DNA from: JBBQUN01 sp963717115
GTDB taxonomy: Bacteria; Actinomycetota; Acidimicrobiia; Acidimicrobiales; SZUA-35
Assembly: GCA_963717115.1 (NCBI GenBank)
Contig: CAVQVO010000017.1
Location: 186,001 to 250,000 of the forward strand
Reading direction: 5' to 3'
DNA: 64,000 nt
Below are positions 1 to 6,952 of this stretch, piece by piece. Both the position numbers and the translations under genes were made by a program. Under the pieces are notes generated by a model. The model had not been told where the DNA came from. It worked only from the letters and a program-made list of their open reading frames with translations, and made no database searches. Positions within the stretch are counted from its first letter, which is position 1, and every line of letters begins with the position of its first letter.

Positions 1-353
1 TGCTCGACGATCAGGCCCGCCGGGCCTACCAACGGCGCCTGGTCGACATCGACGAAGACATCGAGGACGCCACGGCGATGAACGACGTCGGTCGGTTGGC
101 GCTGGCCCAGGCCGACCGGGACTACCTGGTCCAGGAGTTGGCCCGGGCCGTCGGTCTCGGCGGCCGATCGCGCTTCGCCGGGGCGACCTCGGAGCGGGCC
201 CGAACCAGCGTCACCCGTTCCCTGCGCTACGCCATCTCGCGCATCGCCGAGCACCACCCGGCGCTGGCGGACCACCTCCGGCGGACGGTGTCGACCGGCA
301 CCTATTGCGTCTATCAGCCCGACCCGCAGGCGCCGGTCGACTGGTCGGTCTGA
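1..353 (+). CDS. C-terminal end of a large ATPase/transcriptional-regulator-type protein (partial)
   Basis: The reading frame is open from the left edge (codons begin at base 3), so only the last 116 residues are present. The pattern of a Leu-Asp-Asp start, an acidic helix, a central GLGGR motif and the ending RTVSTGTYCVYQPD resembles the conserved C-terminal module I know from long actinobacterial AAA-ATPase/cyclase-type regulators, where it follows a winged-helix-like region. This identification rests on remembered family resemblance. No catalytic residues lie in the visible part, so activity cannot be judged. The gene has no obvious partner to the right; the next strand is minus. Confidence 0.5.
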   Translation, partial: LDDQARRAYQRRLVDIDEDIEDATAMNDVGRLALAQADRDYLVQELARAVGLGGRSRFAGATSERARTSVTRSLRYAISRIAEHHPALADHLRRTVSTGTYCVYQPDPQAPVDWSV

Positions 354-378
354 GCGCGCCGGATCGGCCCGAGCGTCC

Positions 379-537
379 TCACCCCGGGGCGGAACCGAAG
401 AGCCGCGACAGGGCGGCGACGGCGTCGTCGGGTCGACCTCGGAAGGCGATGTGCTGATCGGGTCGAACGAGGAGGCAGGTCTCGGCATCGAGCCCGAAGT
501 CGTCGTCCCACACCGAGGCAGGGACGGCTCGCACCAC
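379..537 (-). pseudogene. Possible 3' remnant of an FAD-dependent aromatic monooxygenase
   Basis: The frame ends with a stretch containing LLVRPDQHIAFRGRPDD and a terminal LSRLFGSAPG. This looks like the last ~50 residues of PheA/TfdB-like FAD monooxygenases, where LVRPDxHxAWR is the usual C-terminal signature. Upstream on the same strand (to about 655) the frame stays open but shows no recognisable FAD or NADPH motifs, and the sigma factor gene begins right behind it, so there is no room for the ~450 missing residues. I read it as a decayed or truncated gene; the alternative is a coincidental open frame. The rest of 354-730 shows nothing else I can name. Confidence 0.35.
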
Positions 538-730
538 CGACGGCACTGCAGGGCCGATGGCCGGGAAGCCGGTACCCGGCGCATCGCCAGCCCCAGCGAC
601 CATGCGGCGTTCCACCGCGAGCTGCTCTCGGCGTGCGACTCCTGGTGGCTGCTTCGGATGGCCACCCCTGCCGGCCGATCGTGCCGGACCGACCGCCGGT
701 CGCCCACCGATCCTCCCAGTCGGTCGGCCC

Positions 731-1435
731 TCAGGACTCGAGCTCACCCCTGAGCTGCTCCAGGGCCTTTCGCAGGAGGCGTGAGATCTGCATCTGGCTG
801 ACGCCCATCCGCTCGGCGATGTCGCTCTGGGAGAGTCCCCCGTAGAAGCGAAGCTCCACGATGGTCCGCTCGAGCTCGGACAGATTTCCCAGCAGGGCCG
901 GCGCTGCGAGGCGCGCCTCGATGCGATCCATCTCGGTCACGGCGGCCACTTCGGCACGATCCGGCAGGTCGAGGGACTCGCTCCGGTACGCGGTCGAGGC
1001 CTCGATGGCCATGGTCACGTCGGCAACGTCCAACCCGAGCTCGGTGGCGACCTCCGCCGGGGTCGGCGAGCGGCCGAGGCGTTGGGTCAAGGTCCCACTG
1101 GCGTTCTGGACGGCGGTCGCGAGCTGTCGAAGTCGCCGGGGAACGTGCAGATCCCACGTCTTGTCACGGAAGTGCTGCTTCAGATCCCCTTCGATGGTTC
1201 GTGCCGCGAACGTCGAGAAACGAATTCCCCGCTCGGGATCGAAACGGTCGACGGCGCGAACCAGGCCAACGAGCGCAACCTGGTTCAGATCCTCGGCCGG
1301 GACCCCCCGGTCGCGATAGCGACCGGCGAAGGCGCGGGCAAGACCCTGGTTCGCCTCGACCAGCTCGTTGCGGAGCCGTTTGTCGCCGGTGCGAGCGAGC
1401 TCGACGAACCGAGGGTCGATTGCGTCATCGCTCAC
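731..1435 (-). CDS. SigF/SigB/SigG-type alternative sigma factor
   Basis: This 234-residue sigma-70 family protein has region 2 (LVEANQGLARAFAGRYRDRG, then a FDPERGIRFSTFAARTIEGD block for -10 recognition and melting), region 3, and a region 4 helix-turn-helix containing LSQSDIAERMGVSQMQISRL. Length and order match the SigB/SigF group, which recognises GTTT / GGGTA-like promoters and controls general stress or sporulation genes. The GTG start at 1435 is chosen because it begins the conserved N-terminus and overlaps the upstream anti-sigma-like gene by 11 nt, indicating translational coupling. Control is expected at the protein level through the RsbW/STAS/SpoIIE proteins encoded next to it. 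Sequences of the GTTT-N14/15-GG type occur in front of several genes in the window (see promoters). Confidence 0.88.
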   Translation of the reverse strand: MSDDAIDPRFVELARTGDKRLRNELVEANQGLARAFAGRYRDRGVPAEDLNQVALVGLVRAVDRFDPERGIRFSTFAARTIEGDLKQHFRDKTWDLHVPRRLRQLATAVQNASGTLTQRLGRSPTPAEVATELGLDVADVTMAIEASTAYRSESLDLPDRAEVAAVTEMDRIEARLAAPALLGNLSELERTIVELRFYGGLSQSDIAERMGVSQMQISRLLRKALEQLRGELES

Positions 1436-1808
1436 GGCGTGTCTTCTCGAAGACGAAACGGGCCGCGTCTGCCGCGGCTTCGACGGAATGACGGTCGACC
1501 ACGGCGTCGAGGATCGTCGGGAGGAACTCTCCCGGGTCGATGGCGCCGACGACGGTCCACCGACGTTCGCCGGTGACGAGGAGACCGTCGTCGGTCCGAT
1601 CGAACCGGACGTCGAGCTGGTCGCCGGCCTCGGCAAGGGCGATCATCAGCGCCCCGAACTCTTCGATGGCGATCTTGAGGTCCTCGATCTCGTCGATGGT
1701 GAAGTCGTCGCCGGCGATGCCGGCGATGTTCAGGCGGAGGAGCTGGAGGAACTCGGTTCGAGCCGGTACGGAGACGGTGACGTGGTCGCGTTTCCTGGGT
1801 GAGGCCAT
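1425..1808 (-). CDS. RsbW-like anti-sigma factor (degenerate kinase fold), cotranscribed with the sigma factor
   Basis: A 127-residue protein whose first half (VTVSVPARTEFLQLLRLNIA, then an IEDLKIAIEEFGALMI helix) matches the N-terminus of actinobacterial RsbW/SpoIIAB-like anti-sigma factors of the GHKL ATPase fold. The N-box Glu is present (IAIEE), but a clear Gly-rich ATP lid is not visible, so binding to the sigma factor may persist with weak or no kinase activity. The ATG at 1808 is preceded by a GAGAG ribosome-binding site. The gene lies directly before the sigma factor and overlaps it by 11 nt. Family knowledge: such proteins sequester the cognate sigma until a dephosphorylated STAS antagonist displaces it. 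That it binds this particular sigma factor is inferred from context. Confidence 0.7.
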   Translation of the reverse strand: MASPRKRDHVTVSVPARTEFLQLLRLNIAGIAGDDFTIDEIEDLKIAIEEFGALMIALAEAGDQLDVRFDRTDDGLLVTGERRWTVVGAIDPGEFLPTILDAVVDRHSVEAAADAARFVFEKTRRER

Positions 1809-1849
1809 GGTGCTCTCGCTTGCGTATGGGGTCGTTGCGACCCGCGTTC

Positions 1850-1874
1850 GTTTGACTTCGGTTTCGACGGGCAA
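1850..1874 (+). promoter_or_regulatory. Weak sigma-B-like promoter candidate
   Basis: GTTT at 1850-1853, a 15-nt spacer and GGGCAA at 1869-1874 resemble the GTTT-N14/15-GGGTA pattern. A start point near 1881 would make the kinase gene nearly leaderless and would favour the internal ATG at 1886 over 1877. Confidence 0.25.
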
Positions 1875-1876
1875 GA

Positions 1877-2296
1877 ATGATCCCGATGGGGTGCGACGCG
1901 ACGTACACGATGGACATCCCGGCCGATCATCGTCATCTGTCGGATGGTCGAATCGAATCGATGTCCTGGCTCGAGTCGAATCTCGGCTCGCGAGCCCGCT
2001 GTGACGAGATCGTCGCCGATGCATCGGTCGTGCTGACCGAGCTCGCTTCGAACGTCATCGATCACACCGACTCGGAATCGATCGCGCTGCGCATCGAGGT
2101 CCATCAGACGGTCGTCGTCGTCGAGGTCGGCAACCAGGGCGACACCGGTGTGATCCCGGACGTGTCGCAGTGGGGCGTTCTCGAAGAGGGCGATCGCGGC
2201 CGAGGCCTGCGGATCGTACGCGCCATCTGTCGTGACATCGACATCAGCCAGAGCGGGCCGACCGCGTGGATCCGCGCGTCGATCGCACTCAGTTGA
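1877..2296 (+). CDS. RsbW-like serine kinase / anti-sigma regulatory factor
   Basis: A 139-residue GHKL ATPase. The N-box is ELASNVIDHTDS (Glu and Asn for Mg-ATP), and the Gly-rich lid is GDRGRGLRIVR near the C-terminus; the usual G1 Asp-Gly box appears as VGNQGD, so it is only partly conserved. This is the pattern of RsbW/SpoIIAB-type kinases that phosphorylate STAS antagonists. The gene is divergent from the anti-sigma/sigma operon (68-bp shared promoter region) and convergent with the STAS gene, overlapping its end by 8 bp. The start could be the ATG at 1877 or the in-frame ATG at 1886. Together with the STAS and SpoIIE genes it can form a complete partner-switching loop. Confidence 0.8.
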   Translation: MIPMGCDATYTMDIPADHRHLSDGRIESMSWLESNLGSRARCDEIVADASVVLTELASNVIDHTDSESIALRIEVHQTVVVVEVGNQGDTGVIPDVSQWGVLEEGDRGRGLRIVRAICRDIDISQSGPTAWIRASIALS

Positions 2297-2594
2297 GTCC
2301 GAGAAGCTCACCGAGACCGGACAGCTCGATCAGTCGGGTCACCGACGGTGACGGCGACCGGATCACCAGCGAACCACCGTCGGCCCTCAGCCGCCGTTGT
2401 GCCTTGAGCATCGCACTCAACCCGGCCGAGGAGACGAAACTGGTCGCAGCCAGGTCGAGGACGAGGTGGGTGCCCGCCTCGACTCGTTCGAGGTGCTCGT
2501 CGAGCTGTGGCGCCGTGTGCGTATCGAGTTCGCCGGCCACGACGAGAATCGAGGGATCGTCGTCACGCTGGGTCAGGTGCAGCTCGGCGGCCAT
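2289..2594 (-). CDS. STAS-domain anti-sigma factor antagonist (RsbV/SpoIIAA-like)
   Basis: A 101-residue single STAS domain. Strand-helix landmarks include ILVVAGELDTHTAPQL near the N-terminus and VLDLAATSFVSSAGLSAML in the middle. The second Ser of SSAG aligns with the phosphorylated Ser of SpoIIAA (Asp-Ser-Ser-Gly), while the preceding Asp is replaced by Ser. Unphosphorylated STAS antagonists bind the RsbW-like protein and free the sigma factor; the neighbouring SpoIIE phosphatase would perform the activating step. It lies 38 bp downstream of the phosphatase gene on the same strand and is probably cotranscribed with it. Confidence 0.88.
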   Translation of the reverse strand: MAAELHLTQRDDDPSILVVAGELDTHTAPQLDEHLERVEAGTHLVLDLAATSFVSSAGLSAMLKAQRRLRADGGSLVIRSPSPSVTRLIELSGLGELLGLN

Positions 2595-2632
2595 GGGCGA
2601 ACGGTAGTGGTTCCTGCGATGCCCATGGCGAA

Positions 2633-4147
2633 TCAACTCGTGGGTCCCGGGTCGTCGCCCGTCCAGCGAAGGGCCAGGATGGCGATGTCGTCCTCGGCTC
2701 GGCCCGACAGACCGTGGGTCAACCGGGCGACGAGGTCCACGAGGCTCCTGTCGGTGCCGAGCACCCGTCCGAGTCGAGCCAGGCCCTCGTCGAGCGACTC
2801 GTCTCGACGCTCGACGAGGCCGTCGGTGTACAGGAGGAGCCGGTGTCCGGGTTCGAGTGTCAGTCCGGTCGCGGTCGGCTCGGATCCCCCCATGAAGCCG
2901 AGCGGTGGTGCCGGTCGCAGATCGACGACGGCGGCGCCCGAATCCTTGATCAGGAAGGGTGGGAGGTGGCCCGCCGACCAGACGGAGACTCGGCCCGTCG
3001 ATCGGTCGGCCTGCACGACGAGCATCGTCGCCATGCGGTCCTCGGCCGAGCAGACCCCGTCCAGGACCTCCAGCACGGCTTCGACCGCCGTGCCGCGGGC
3101 GAACTCGACCGATGCCAGCAGCCGGAGGCGACCCATCAACGCCGCAGCATCGACTCCGTTCCCGCTGACGTCGCCAACCGAGAAGACCACGACGTGCTCG
3201 GTCACGGTGACGTCGTACCAATCACCGCCAACCGGGAGATCGAACGCTCCCGGCAGGTAGTCGGCGACGAGTTCGAAACCGGGAGCCGACAGTGCTCTGG
3301 TCGGGAGGAGGTCGCGCTGGAGTCGAATGGCGGTCGAGCGCTGGCGTTCGTATTCGACGAAGGCGGCCAGCACCGCAGCGGCCCGCTCGGTGAAGCGACT
3401 CAATCCATGCCGATCGAGGAACGATTCCTCGTCCGGCGTGAGGCACTCGATCTGCAGCGTGCCGACCAAGCGCGTCTGCGGTCGGGCAAACGGGAACGCT
3501 GCAGTCCGGCCGAGCGGACCGACCGGCGCCGTCGAGGCGCGGTGGGTGCGATCATCGACGGTCAGGGACACCGACGCCGAGCCCACGCCGGCGATCGACC
3601 GTGCTCCGGCGGCGATGACCTCGGCCAGGAGTCGAAGCGATCCGGCACTGTCGCTGCTCGATGTCAGGGCGCCGGTGAGCGCATCGTCCAGTCCCTGTTC
3701 GGCCGACAGCAATCGATCGGTGCGACGGCGATGGGTGACGTCCTCCTGGGTGGCGACGTAGTGCGTGGTCTCACCGGCGGCATTGCGGACGTGGTCGATG
3801 CGCCAGTTGATGATGAACGGGGTTCCGTCGGCGCGGTAGTTGACGGTCTCTCCCTCGAACGGCCGTCCGGCCTCGAGTTCGGACCGCAATCGATCGAGTT
3901 CGTGCCGGTCGGTGAGGGGTCCTTGCATGATCCGGGGCGTCGAGCCGATGACGAGGTCGCGATCCCGGCCGGTCATCCGGCAGTAGGCCGGATTCACGTA
4001 CACGATCATCGGGCCGGGCCGGTCGAGATCGGCGGTGGTGATACAAGCCGGTGAGCGCGTGTGCTCGAGCGCAGTCAGCAGGAGGTTCGGGAGGTCTTCG
4101 TGCGTGATGTCGCCGGCGACACCGGACCGATCGTGATTCACCGCCAT
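2633..4147 (-). CDS. PAS(LOV-like)-GAF-SpoIIE serine phosphatase (RsbU/RsbP type)
   Basis: A 504-residue protein: PAS domain at about 25-137, a GAF-like region at about 145-270, and a PP2C/SpoIIE phosphatase at about 275-500 with metal motifs VGGDWYD, VGDVSGNG and the distal DDIAILAL. It should dephosphorylate the STAS antagonist encoded downstream and so activate the sigma factor. The PAS domain closely follows LOV domains (VNPAYCRMTG, MQGPLTDRHELDRLR, NYRADGTPF, YVATQEDVT), but the cysteine of GRNCRFLQ is Pro71 here (GSTPRIMQ), whereas the flavin-side Gln134 is kept. Flavin-adduct photochemistry is therefore not expected; a redox or non-canonical light response remains possible. The gene is divergent from the rhodopsin gene. 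Confidence 0.85.
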   Translation of the reverse strand: MAVNHDRSGVAGDITHEDLPNLLLTALEHTRSPACITTADLDRPGPMIVYVNPAYCRMTGRDRDLVIGSTPRIMQGPLTDRHELDRLRSELEAGRPFEGETVNYRADGTPFIINWRIDHVRNAAGETTHYVATQEDVTHRRRTDRLLSAEQGLDDALTGALTSSSDSAGSLRLLAEVIAAGARSIAGVGSASVSLTVDDRTHRASTAPVGPLGRTAAFPFARPQTRLVGTLQIECLTPDEESFLDRHGLSRFTERAAAVLAAFVEYERQRSTAIRLQRDLLPTRALSAPGFELVADYLPGAFDLPVGGDWYDVTVTEHVVVFSVGDVSGNGVDAAALMGRLRLLASVEFARGTAVEAVLEVLDGVCSAEDRMATMLVVQADRSTGRVSVWSAGHLPPFLIKDSGAAVVDLRPAPPLGFMGGSEPTATGLTLEPGHRLLLYTDGLVERRDESLDEGLARLGRVLGTDRSLVDLVARLTHGLSGRAEDDIAILALRWTGDDPGPTS

Positions 4148-4217
4148 CCATGATCAGGGCACGTCGTCCGCAGGCGCAATTCGCGGTCTCGATGTGTCGA
4201 GGATCACACACCGACGG

Positions 4218-4241
4218 GTTTGGCGCGGCGCCGTCGGTCAA
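4218..4241 (+). promoter_or_regulatory. Sigma-B-like promoter of the rhodopsin gene
   Basis: GTTT at 4218-4221, 14-nt spacer, then GGTCAA at 4236-4241 followed by CACTC. The same GTTT-N14-GGTCAACACTC arrangement lies before the gene at 5224. It departs from GGGTA at two positions, so assignment to the SigF-like factor is inference. Confidence 0.45.
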
Positions 4242-4292
4242 CACTCCAAGCGTGGCCGTTCGGATGGCCACCGAACCAAGGAGGCGCTTGCC

Positions 4293-5102
4293 ATGTTGGC
4301 AGCCATCGACTTCACCCTGAGCGAGGGTCAGTACAACCTCGTCTTCAACGTCTTCTCACTCGTCACTGCAGCCATGGGCGCCGCCGCAATCGGCTTCCTC
4401 CTGGTTCGCAACCGAGTTGCTCCCAGCCACCGTTTGGCCTTGACCCTGTCGACGCTGGTGGTCGGCATCGCGGCTTACCACTACGTGCGGATCACCGGCA
4501 GCTGGAAGGATGCGTTCGCCTTCGACGGTGAACGCTACGTCCCGACGAATACGCCCTTCAACGAGGGCTACCGCTATGCCGACTGGCTGCTCACCGTCCC
4601 ACTCCTGCTCGCCGAACTGGTGATCGTGCTGTCGCTGGCCAAGAAGCTGCAGAACCGGCTGCTGGCCAAGCTGGTCGGAGCTGCCGTGCTGATGGTCGGG
4701 TTCGGCTATCCCGGTGAGGTGGCCGGCACGGACTCGTCGGCCAAGTGGATCTTCTTCGTCCTCGGAACGATCCCGTTCCTCTACCTGCTCTATGTCCTCT
4801 ACGCCGAGATGGGTGAGGCGCTGGGCCGTCAGTCCGAGCGGGTTCGCCAGCTGTTCTCGGTGCTGCGTACCACCATCGTGGTGACCTGGATGGTCTACCC
4901 GCTGGCCTTCCTGGCCCCGTACCTGAGCCTGTCCGACGGCACGACCGAGGTCATGCGTCAGGTCGGCTATGGCCTGGCCGACCTGGTTGCCAAGCCGGCC
5001 TTCGGCATCGTGCTCTATGCCATCGCCCGTCAGAAGTCGATCGAGGAGGGCTATGACGCCGACAACGAGGGCGAGGCCCCTCGCGTGCTGGCAGCTGCCT
5101 GA
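4293..5102 (+). CDS. Proteorhodopsin-type light-driven proton pump
   Basis: A 269-residue seven-helix microbial rhodopsin. Helix C reads RYADWLLTVPLLLAE: Arg94, proton acceptor Asp97, Thr101 and donor Glu108 give the D-T-E pattern of proteorhodopsin-like outward proton pumps, and Leu105 at the tuning position predicts green absorption. Helix G has LADLVAKPAFG with counter-ion Asp230 and Schiff-base Lys234. His63 in helix B (AYHYVR) matches the conserved proteorhodopsin His. By my remembered alignment with xanthorhodopsin, the Gly that opens the carotenoid fenestration is Phe155, so an antenna seems unlikely. The start ATG at 4293 has an AAGGAGG site at 4278-4284; upstream in-frame starts lack one. 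No retinal-synthesis (blh, crt) gene lies in the window. It sits beside the stress sigma module and carries its own promoter and terminator. Confidence 0.95.
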   Translation: MLAAIDFTLSEGQYNLVFNVFSLVTAAMGAAAIGFLLVRNRVAPSHRLALTLSTLVVGIAAYHYVRITGSWKDAFAFDGERYVPTNTPFNEGYRYADWLLTVPLLLAELVIVLSLAKKLQNRLLAKLVGAAVLMVGFGYPGEVAGTDSSAKWIFFVLGTIPFLYLLYVLYAEMGEALGRQSERVRQLFSVLRTTIVVTWMVYPLAFLAPYLSLSDGTTEVMRQVGYGLADLVAKPAFGIVLYAIARQKSIEEGYDADNEGEAPRVLAAA

Positions 5103-5119
5103 GTTCGATTCGTCCCGTC

Positions 5120-5147
5120 GAGGCCGGCCCCTGCAGGGGCCGGCCTC
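5120..5147 (+). terminator. Perfect 28-bp palindromic hairpin after the rhodopsin gene
   Basis: Arms GAGGCCGGCCCCTG and CAGGGGCCGGCCTC are perfectly complementary, starting 18 nt after the rhodopsin stop. There is no U-run, as is common in high-GC actinobacteria. It separates the rhodopsin transcript from the next promoter. Confidence 0.7.
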
Positions 5148-5189
5148 CCCGCGTCCTGCCGGTGACCGTCGGCCTGTGGTGCATGGCAC

Positions 5190-5213
5190 GTTTCGGTGGT
5201 CGGCACCGGTCAA
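5190..5213 (+). promoter_or_regulatory. Second copy of the rhodopsin-type promoter motif
   Basis: GTTT at 5190-5193, exactly 14 nt, then GGTCAA at 5208-5213 followed by CACTC, matching the rhodopsin promoter in both half-sites and spacing. The ATG at 5224 follows 10 nt after the motif, so the transcript would have almost no leader. Confidence 0.45.
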
Positions 5214-5223
5214 CACTCTCACC

Positions 5224-5508
5224 ATGACCATCTCCACCCTCCCCCAATCCGACGATCTCGAAGCGGCGCAGACCCTGATCGACGGCTGGATGTCCCAGCT
5301 CGCATCCGGTCTCATGTCGAGACGTGTCGTCATCGACCAGCTCCTCGATCTCCGCAACCTCCTCGATCACGATCGGGTGGCGCTGGGCGCGATCGACGAC
5401 CTGCTGACGAATGTCCCCGGCGTCACGGTCGTCGAAGCGGACTGGTGGAACGAGGAGCTCCTCGGGCTCCAGAGGATGATCGACCGGATCGAACGGAGCC
5501 GGTCATGA
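5224..5508 (+). CDS. Small helical protein of unknown function, linked to the rhodopsin gene
   Basis: A 94-residue soluble protein with no recognised domain. It appears mostly helical (LEAAQTLIDGWMSQLASGLM; VIDQLLDLRNLLDHDRVALG) with an acidic-aromatic patch EADWWNEELL near the C-terminus and no signal or membrane segment. The start ATG at 5224 is supported by the promoter motif just upstream and by codon-consistent sequence. It overlaps the next gene by 4 nt (ATGA), so the two are translationally coupled. The promoter element shared with the rhodopsin suggests joint control; a role in light or stress response is inference only. Confidence 0.7.
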   Translation: MTISTLPQSDDLEAAQTLIDGWMSQLASGLMSRRVVIDQLLDLRNLLDHDRVALGAIDDLLTNVPGVTVVEADWWNEELLGLQRMIDRIERSRS

Positions 5509-5981
5509 CCGTCTCCGATGTCGGGTCACCGCTCGATCTCGCCCAGCCCGAGCACGAGGCCAAGCCCTTCTTCTCCGAGACCGTGCGGCTGCTCCGGGGC
5601 GTCAGAGATCATGACTTCGATTCGCTCGCCGACCTGTGCGACGACGACTTCGGAATCGTCGACATTGCTCCGGACGGCACCAACGTGGCGATTCGCACCC
5701 GAGCAGAGTGGGAGGAATGGTTCCACGGTCTGTTCGCCCAACTCGACGTGATGCACGCGTCGACCGATAGTGAGATCCTCGCGTACGACGCCGTCGAAAC
5801 GGTCGACCTGGGCTACTCGGTGTTGGAGTTCCGGCAGTTCCTGTCCGTCGGTGATCTCGTCGCCACCTTCGACTGCATGACGACCATCGTGTGGAAGCGC
5901 GATGGTGACCGCTGGCAGGAGGCACGTTGGCACGGCTCGGTTCTCTCGAGCGACGTTCCGGCGGCTCTGCTCGAGGGCTGA
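5505..5981 (+). CDS. SnoaL/NTF2-like fold protein
   Basis: A 158-residue protein with the NTF2-like pattern: an N-terminal helix (FFSETVRLLRGVRDHDFDSL), an LCDDDFGIVD strand region, a TRAEWEEWFHGLF helix, and a final sheet ending in TTIVWKRDGDRWQEARWHGS. Members include polyketide cyclases, ketosteroid isomerase-like enzymes and many ligand-binding proteins with no activity assigned. It overlaps the preceding 94-residue gene by 4 nt and shares its promoter. No catalytic assignment is possible from sequence alone. Confidence 0.75.
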   Translation: MTVSDVGSPLDLAQPEHEAKPFFSETVRLLRGVRDHDFDSLADLCDDDFGIVDIAPDGTNVAIRTRAEWEEWFHGLFAQLDVMHASTDSEILAYDAVETVDLGYSVLEFRQFLSVGDLVATFDCMTTIVWKRDGDRWQEARWHGSVLSSDVPAALLEG

Positions 5982-6009
5982 TCCGACCGCAGGGAATCGG
6001 CCCGGACGC

Positions 6010-6906
6010 TCAGGGCGAGAAGCGTCGAGACAGCTCGGCGATGTGCTCGGGGTGCATCCCGCAGCAGCCTCCGACGATCGTGACCCCCTGTTGGATCCAG
6101 GCTTCGACCTGGTCGGCGTGGACCTCGGGTGTGAGGTCGGCGCGGCGCCCCAGGACCACCTCGTTGGCGACGTACTCGTCGGGCCGAGGCGGAAAGGCGT
6201 TGGCGTAGACCCCAACGGGCAGGTGGCGACCGGCGGCGTGCAGGCGGGCAAAGAGCTCGGGCAACGCCACCGAGATCGACTCGGGGGCCGCACAGTTGAA
6301 CAGCACTGCGTCGGCGCCGGCGTCGATCGCCGTCTGTGCCGCCTCGGTGACCGACTCACCCGACCACAGGGTGGCTCGGCCCTCGAGCAGGTCATCGGCC
6401 AGCGAGAACGACAGCCATCGCTCTCCCGTGACGCCGACCCGGTCGAGTGACGCCATGACCGCCTCGGCCTCGGCCCGGCAACCGATGGTCTCGCCGATCC
6501 AGAGGTCGACCCAGGGTGCCTGCGCTCGCACCAGCAGGTCGTAGAGGCCTGGCGCCGCGAGTTCGTCGAACCGTTCGGGCTCGTACGAGCCGAACAGCGG
6601 GGGAATGGATGCGGCGACGCGCACCGGACTCGCCGACTCGTCGGCTGCCCGTCGGGCGAGACGACCGGCGAGCCCCGCCAGTTCGGCGCCGCGGGCCTCG
6701 AACGTCTGGGCGCCGATGTGGAATGGAACGACGGCGTAGGCATTGGCGATGACCAGTTGGGCCCCGGACTCGATGAAGTTGCGGTGGGCCCGGACCACCG
6801 ATTCGGGGTCCTCCATCAGCGCGAGGGCCGACCATTCCGGTTGCCGGAACGGGGCGCCCATGCGCGCCAATTCCTTGCCCATCCCGCCATCGAGGATCGT
6901 GATCAC
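6010..6906 (-). CDS. Homocysteine S-methyltransferase family protein (MmuM-like)
   Basis: A 298-residue TIM-barrel protein of the Pfam S-methyl_trans family. It starts with ILDGGMGKELARMGAP, has the first zinc Cys in VLFNCAAPESI and the paired zinc cysteines in VGGCCGMHPEHI near the C-terminus. The family transfers a methyl group from S-methylmethionine, or sometimes S-adenosylmethionine, to homocysteine to form methionine. The GTG at 6906 is chosen because it begins the conserved N-terminus and lies 6 nt after a TAGGGT element, consistent with a leaderless transcript. metF in the same window supplies methyl-folate for methionine synthesis. The exact methyl donor is not resolved. Confidence 0.85.
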   Translation of the reverse strand: MITILDGGMGKELARMGAPFRQPEWSALALMEDPESVVRAHRNFIESGAQLVIANAYAVVPFHIGAQTFEARGAELAGLAGRLARRAADESASPVRVAASIPPLFGSYEPERFDELAAPGLYDLLVRAQAPWVDLWIGETIGCRAEAEAVMASLDRVGVTGERWLSFSLADDLLEGRATLWSGESVTEAAQTAIDAGADAVLFNCAAPESISVALPELFARLHAAGRHLPVGVYANAFPPRPDEYVANEVVLGRRADLTPEVHADQVEAWIQQGVTIVGGCCGMHPEHIAELSRRFSP

Positions 6907-6912
6907 CAGGGA

Positions 6913-6918
6913 ACCCTA
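6913..6918 (-). promoter_or_regulatory. -10 element (TAGGGT) for leaderless transcript of the MmuM-like gene
   Basis: TAGGGT on the minus strand ends 6 nt before the GTG at 6906, the spacing expected when transcription begins at the start codon. Confidence 0.5.
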
Positions 6919-6952
6919 GGGCGATCGGAGCGGCACCGGCACCGAGTCGAGG

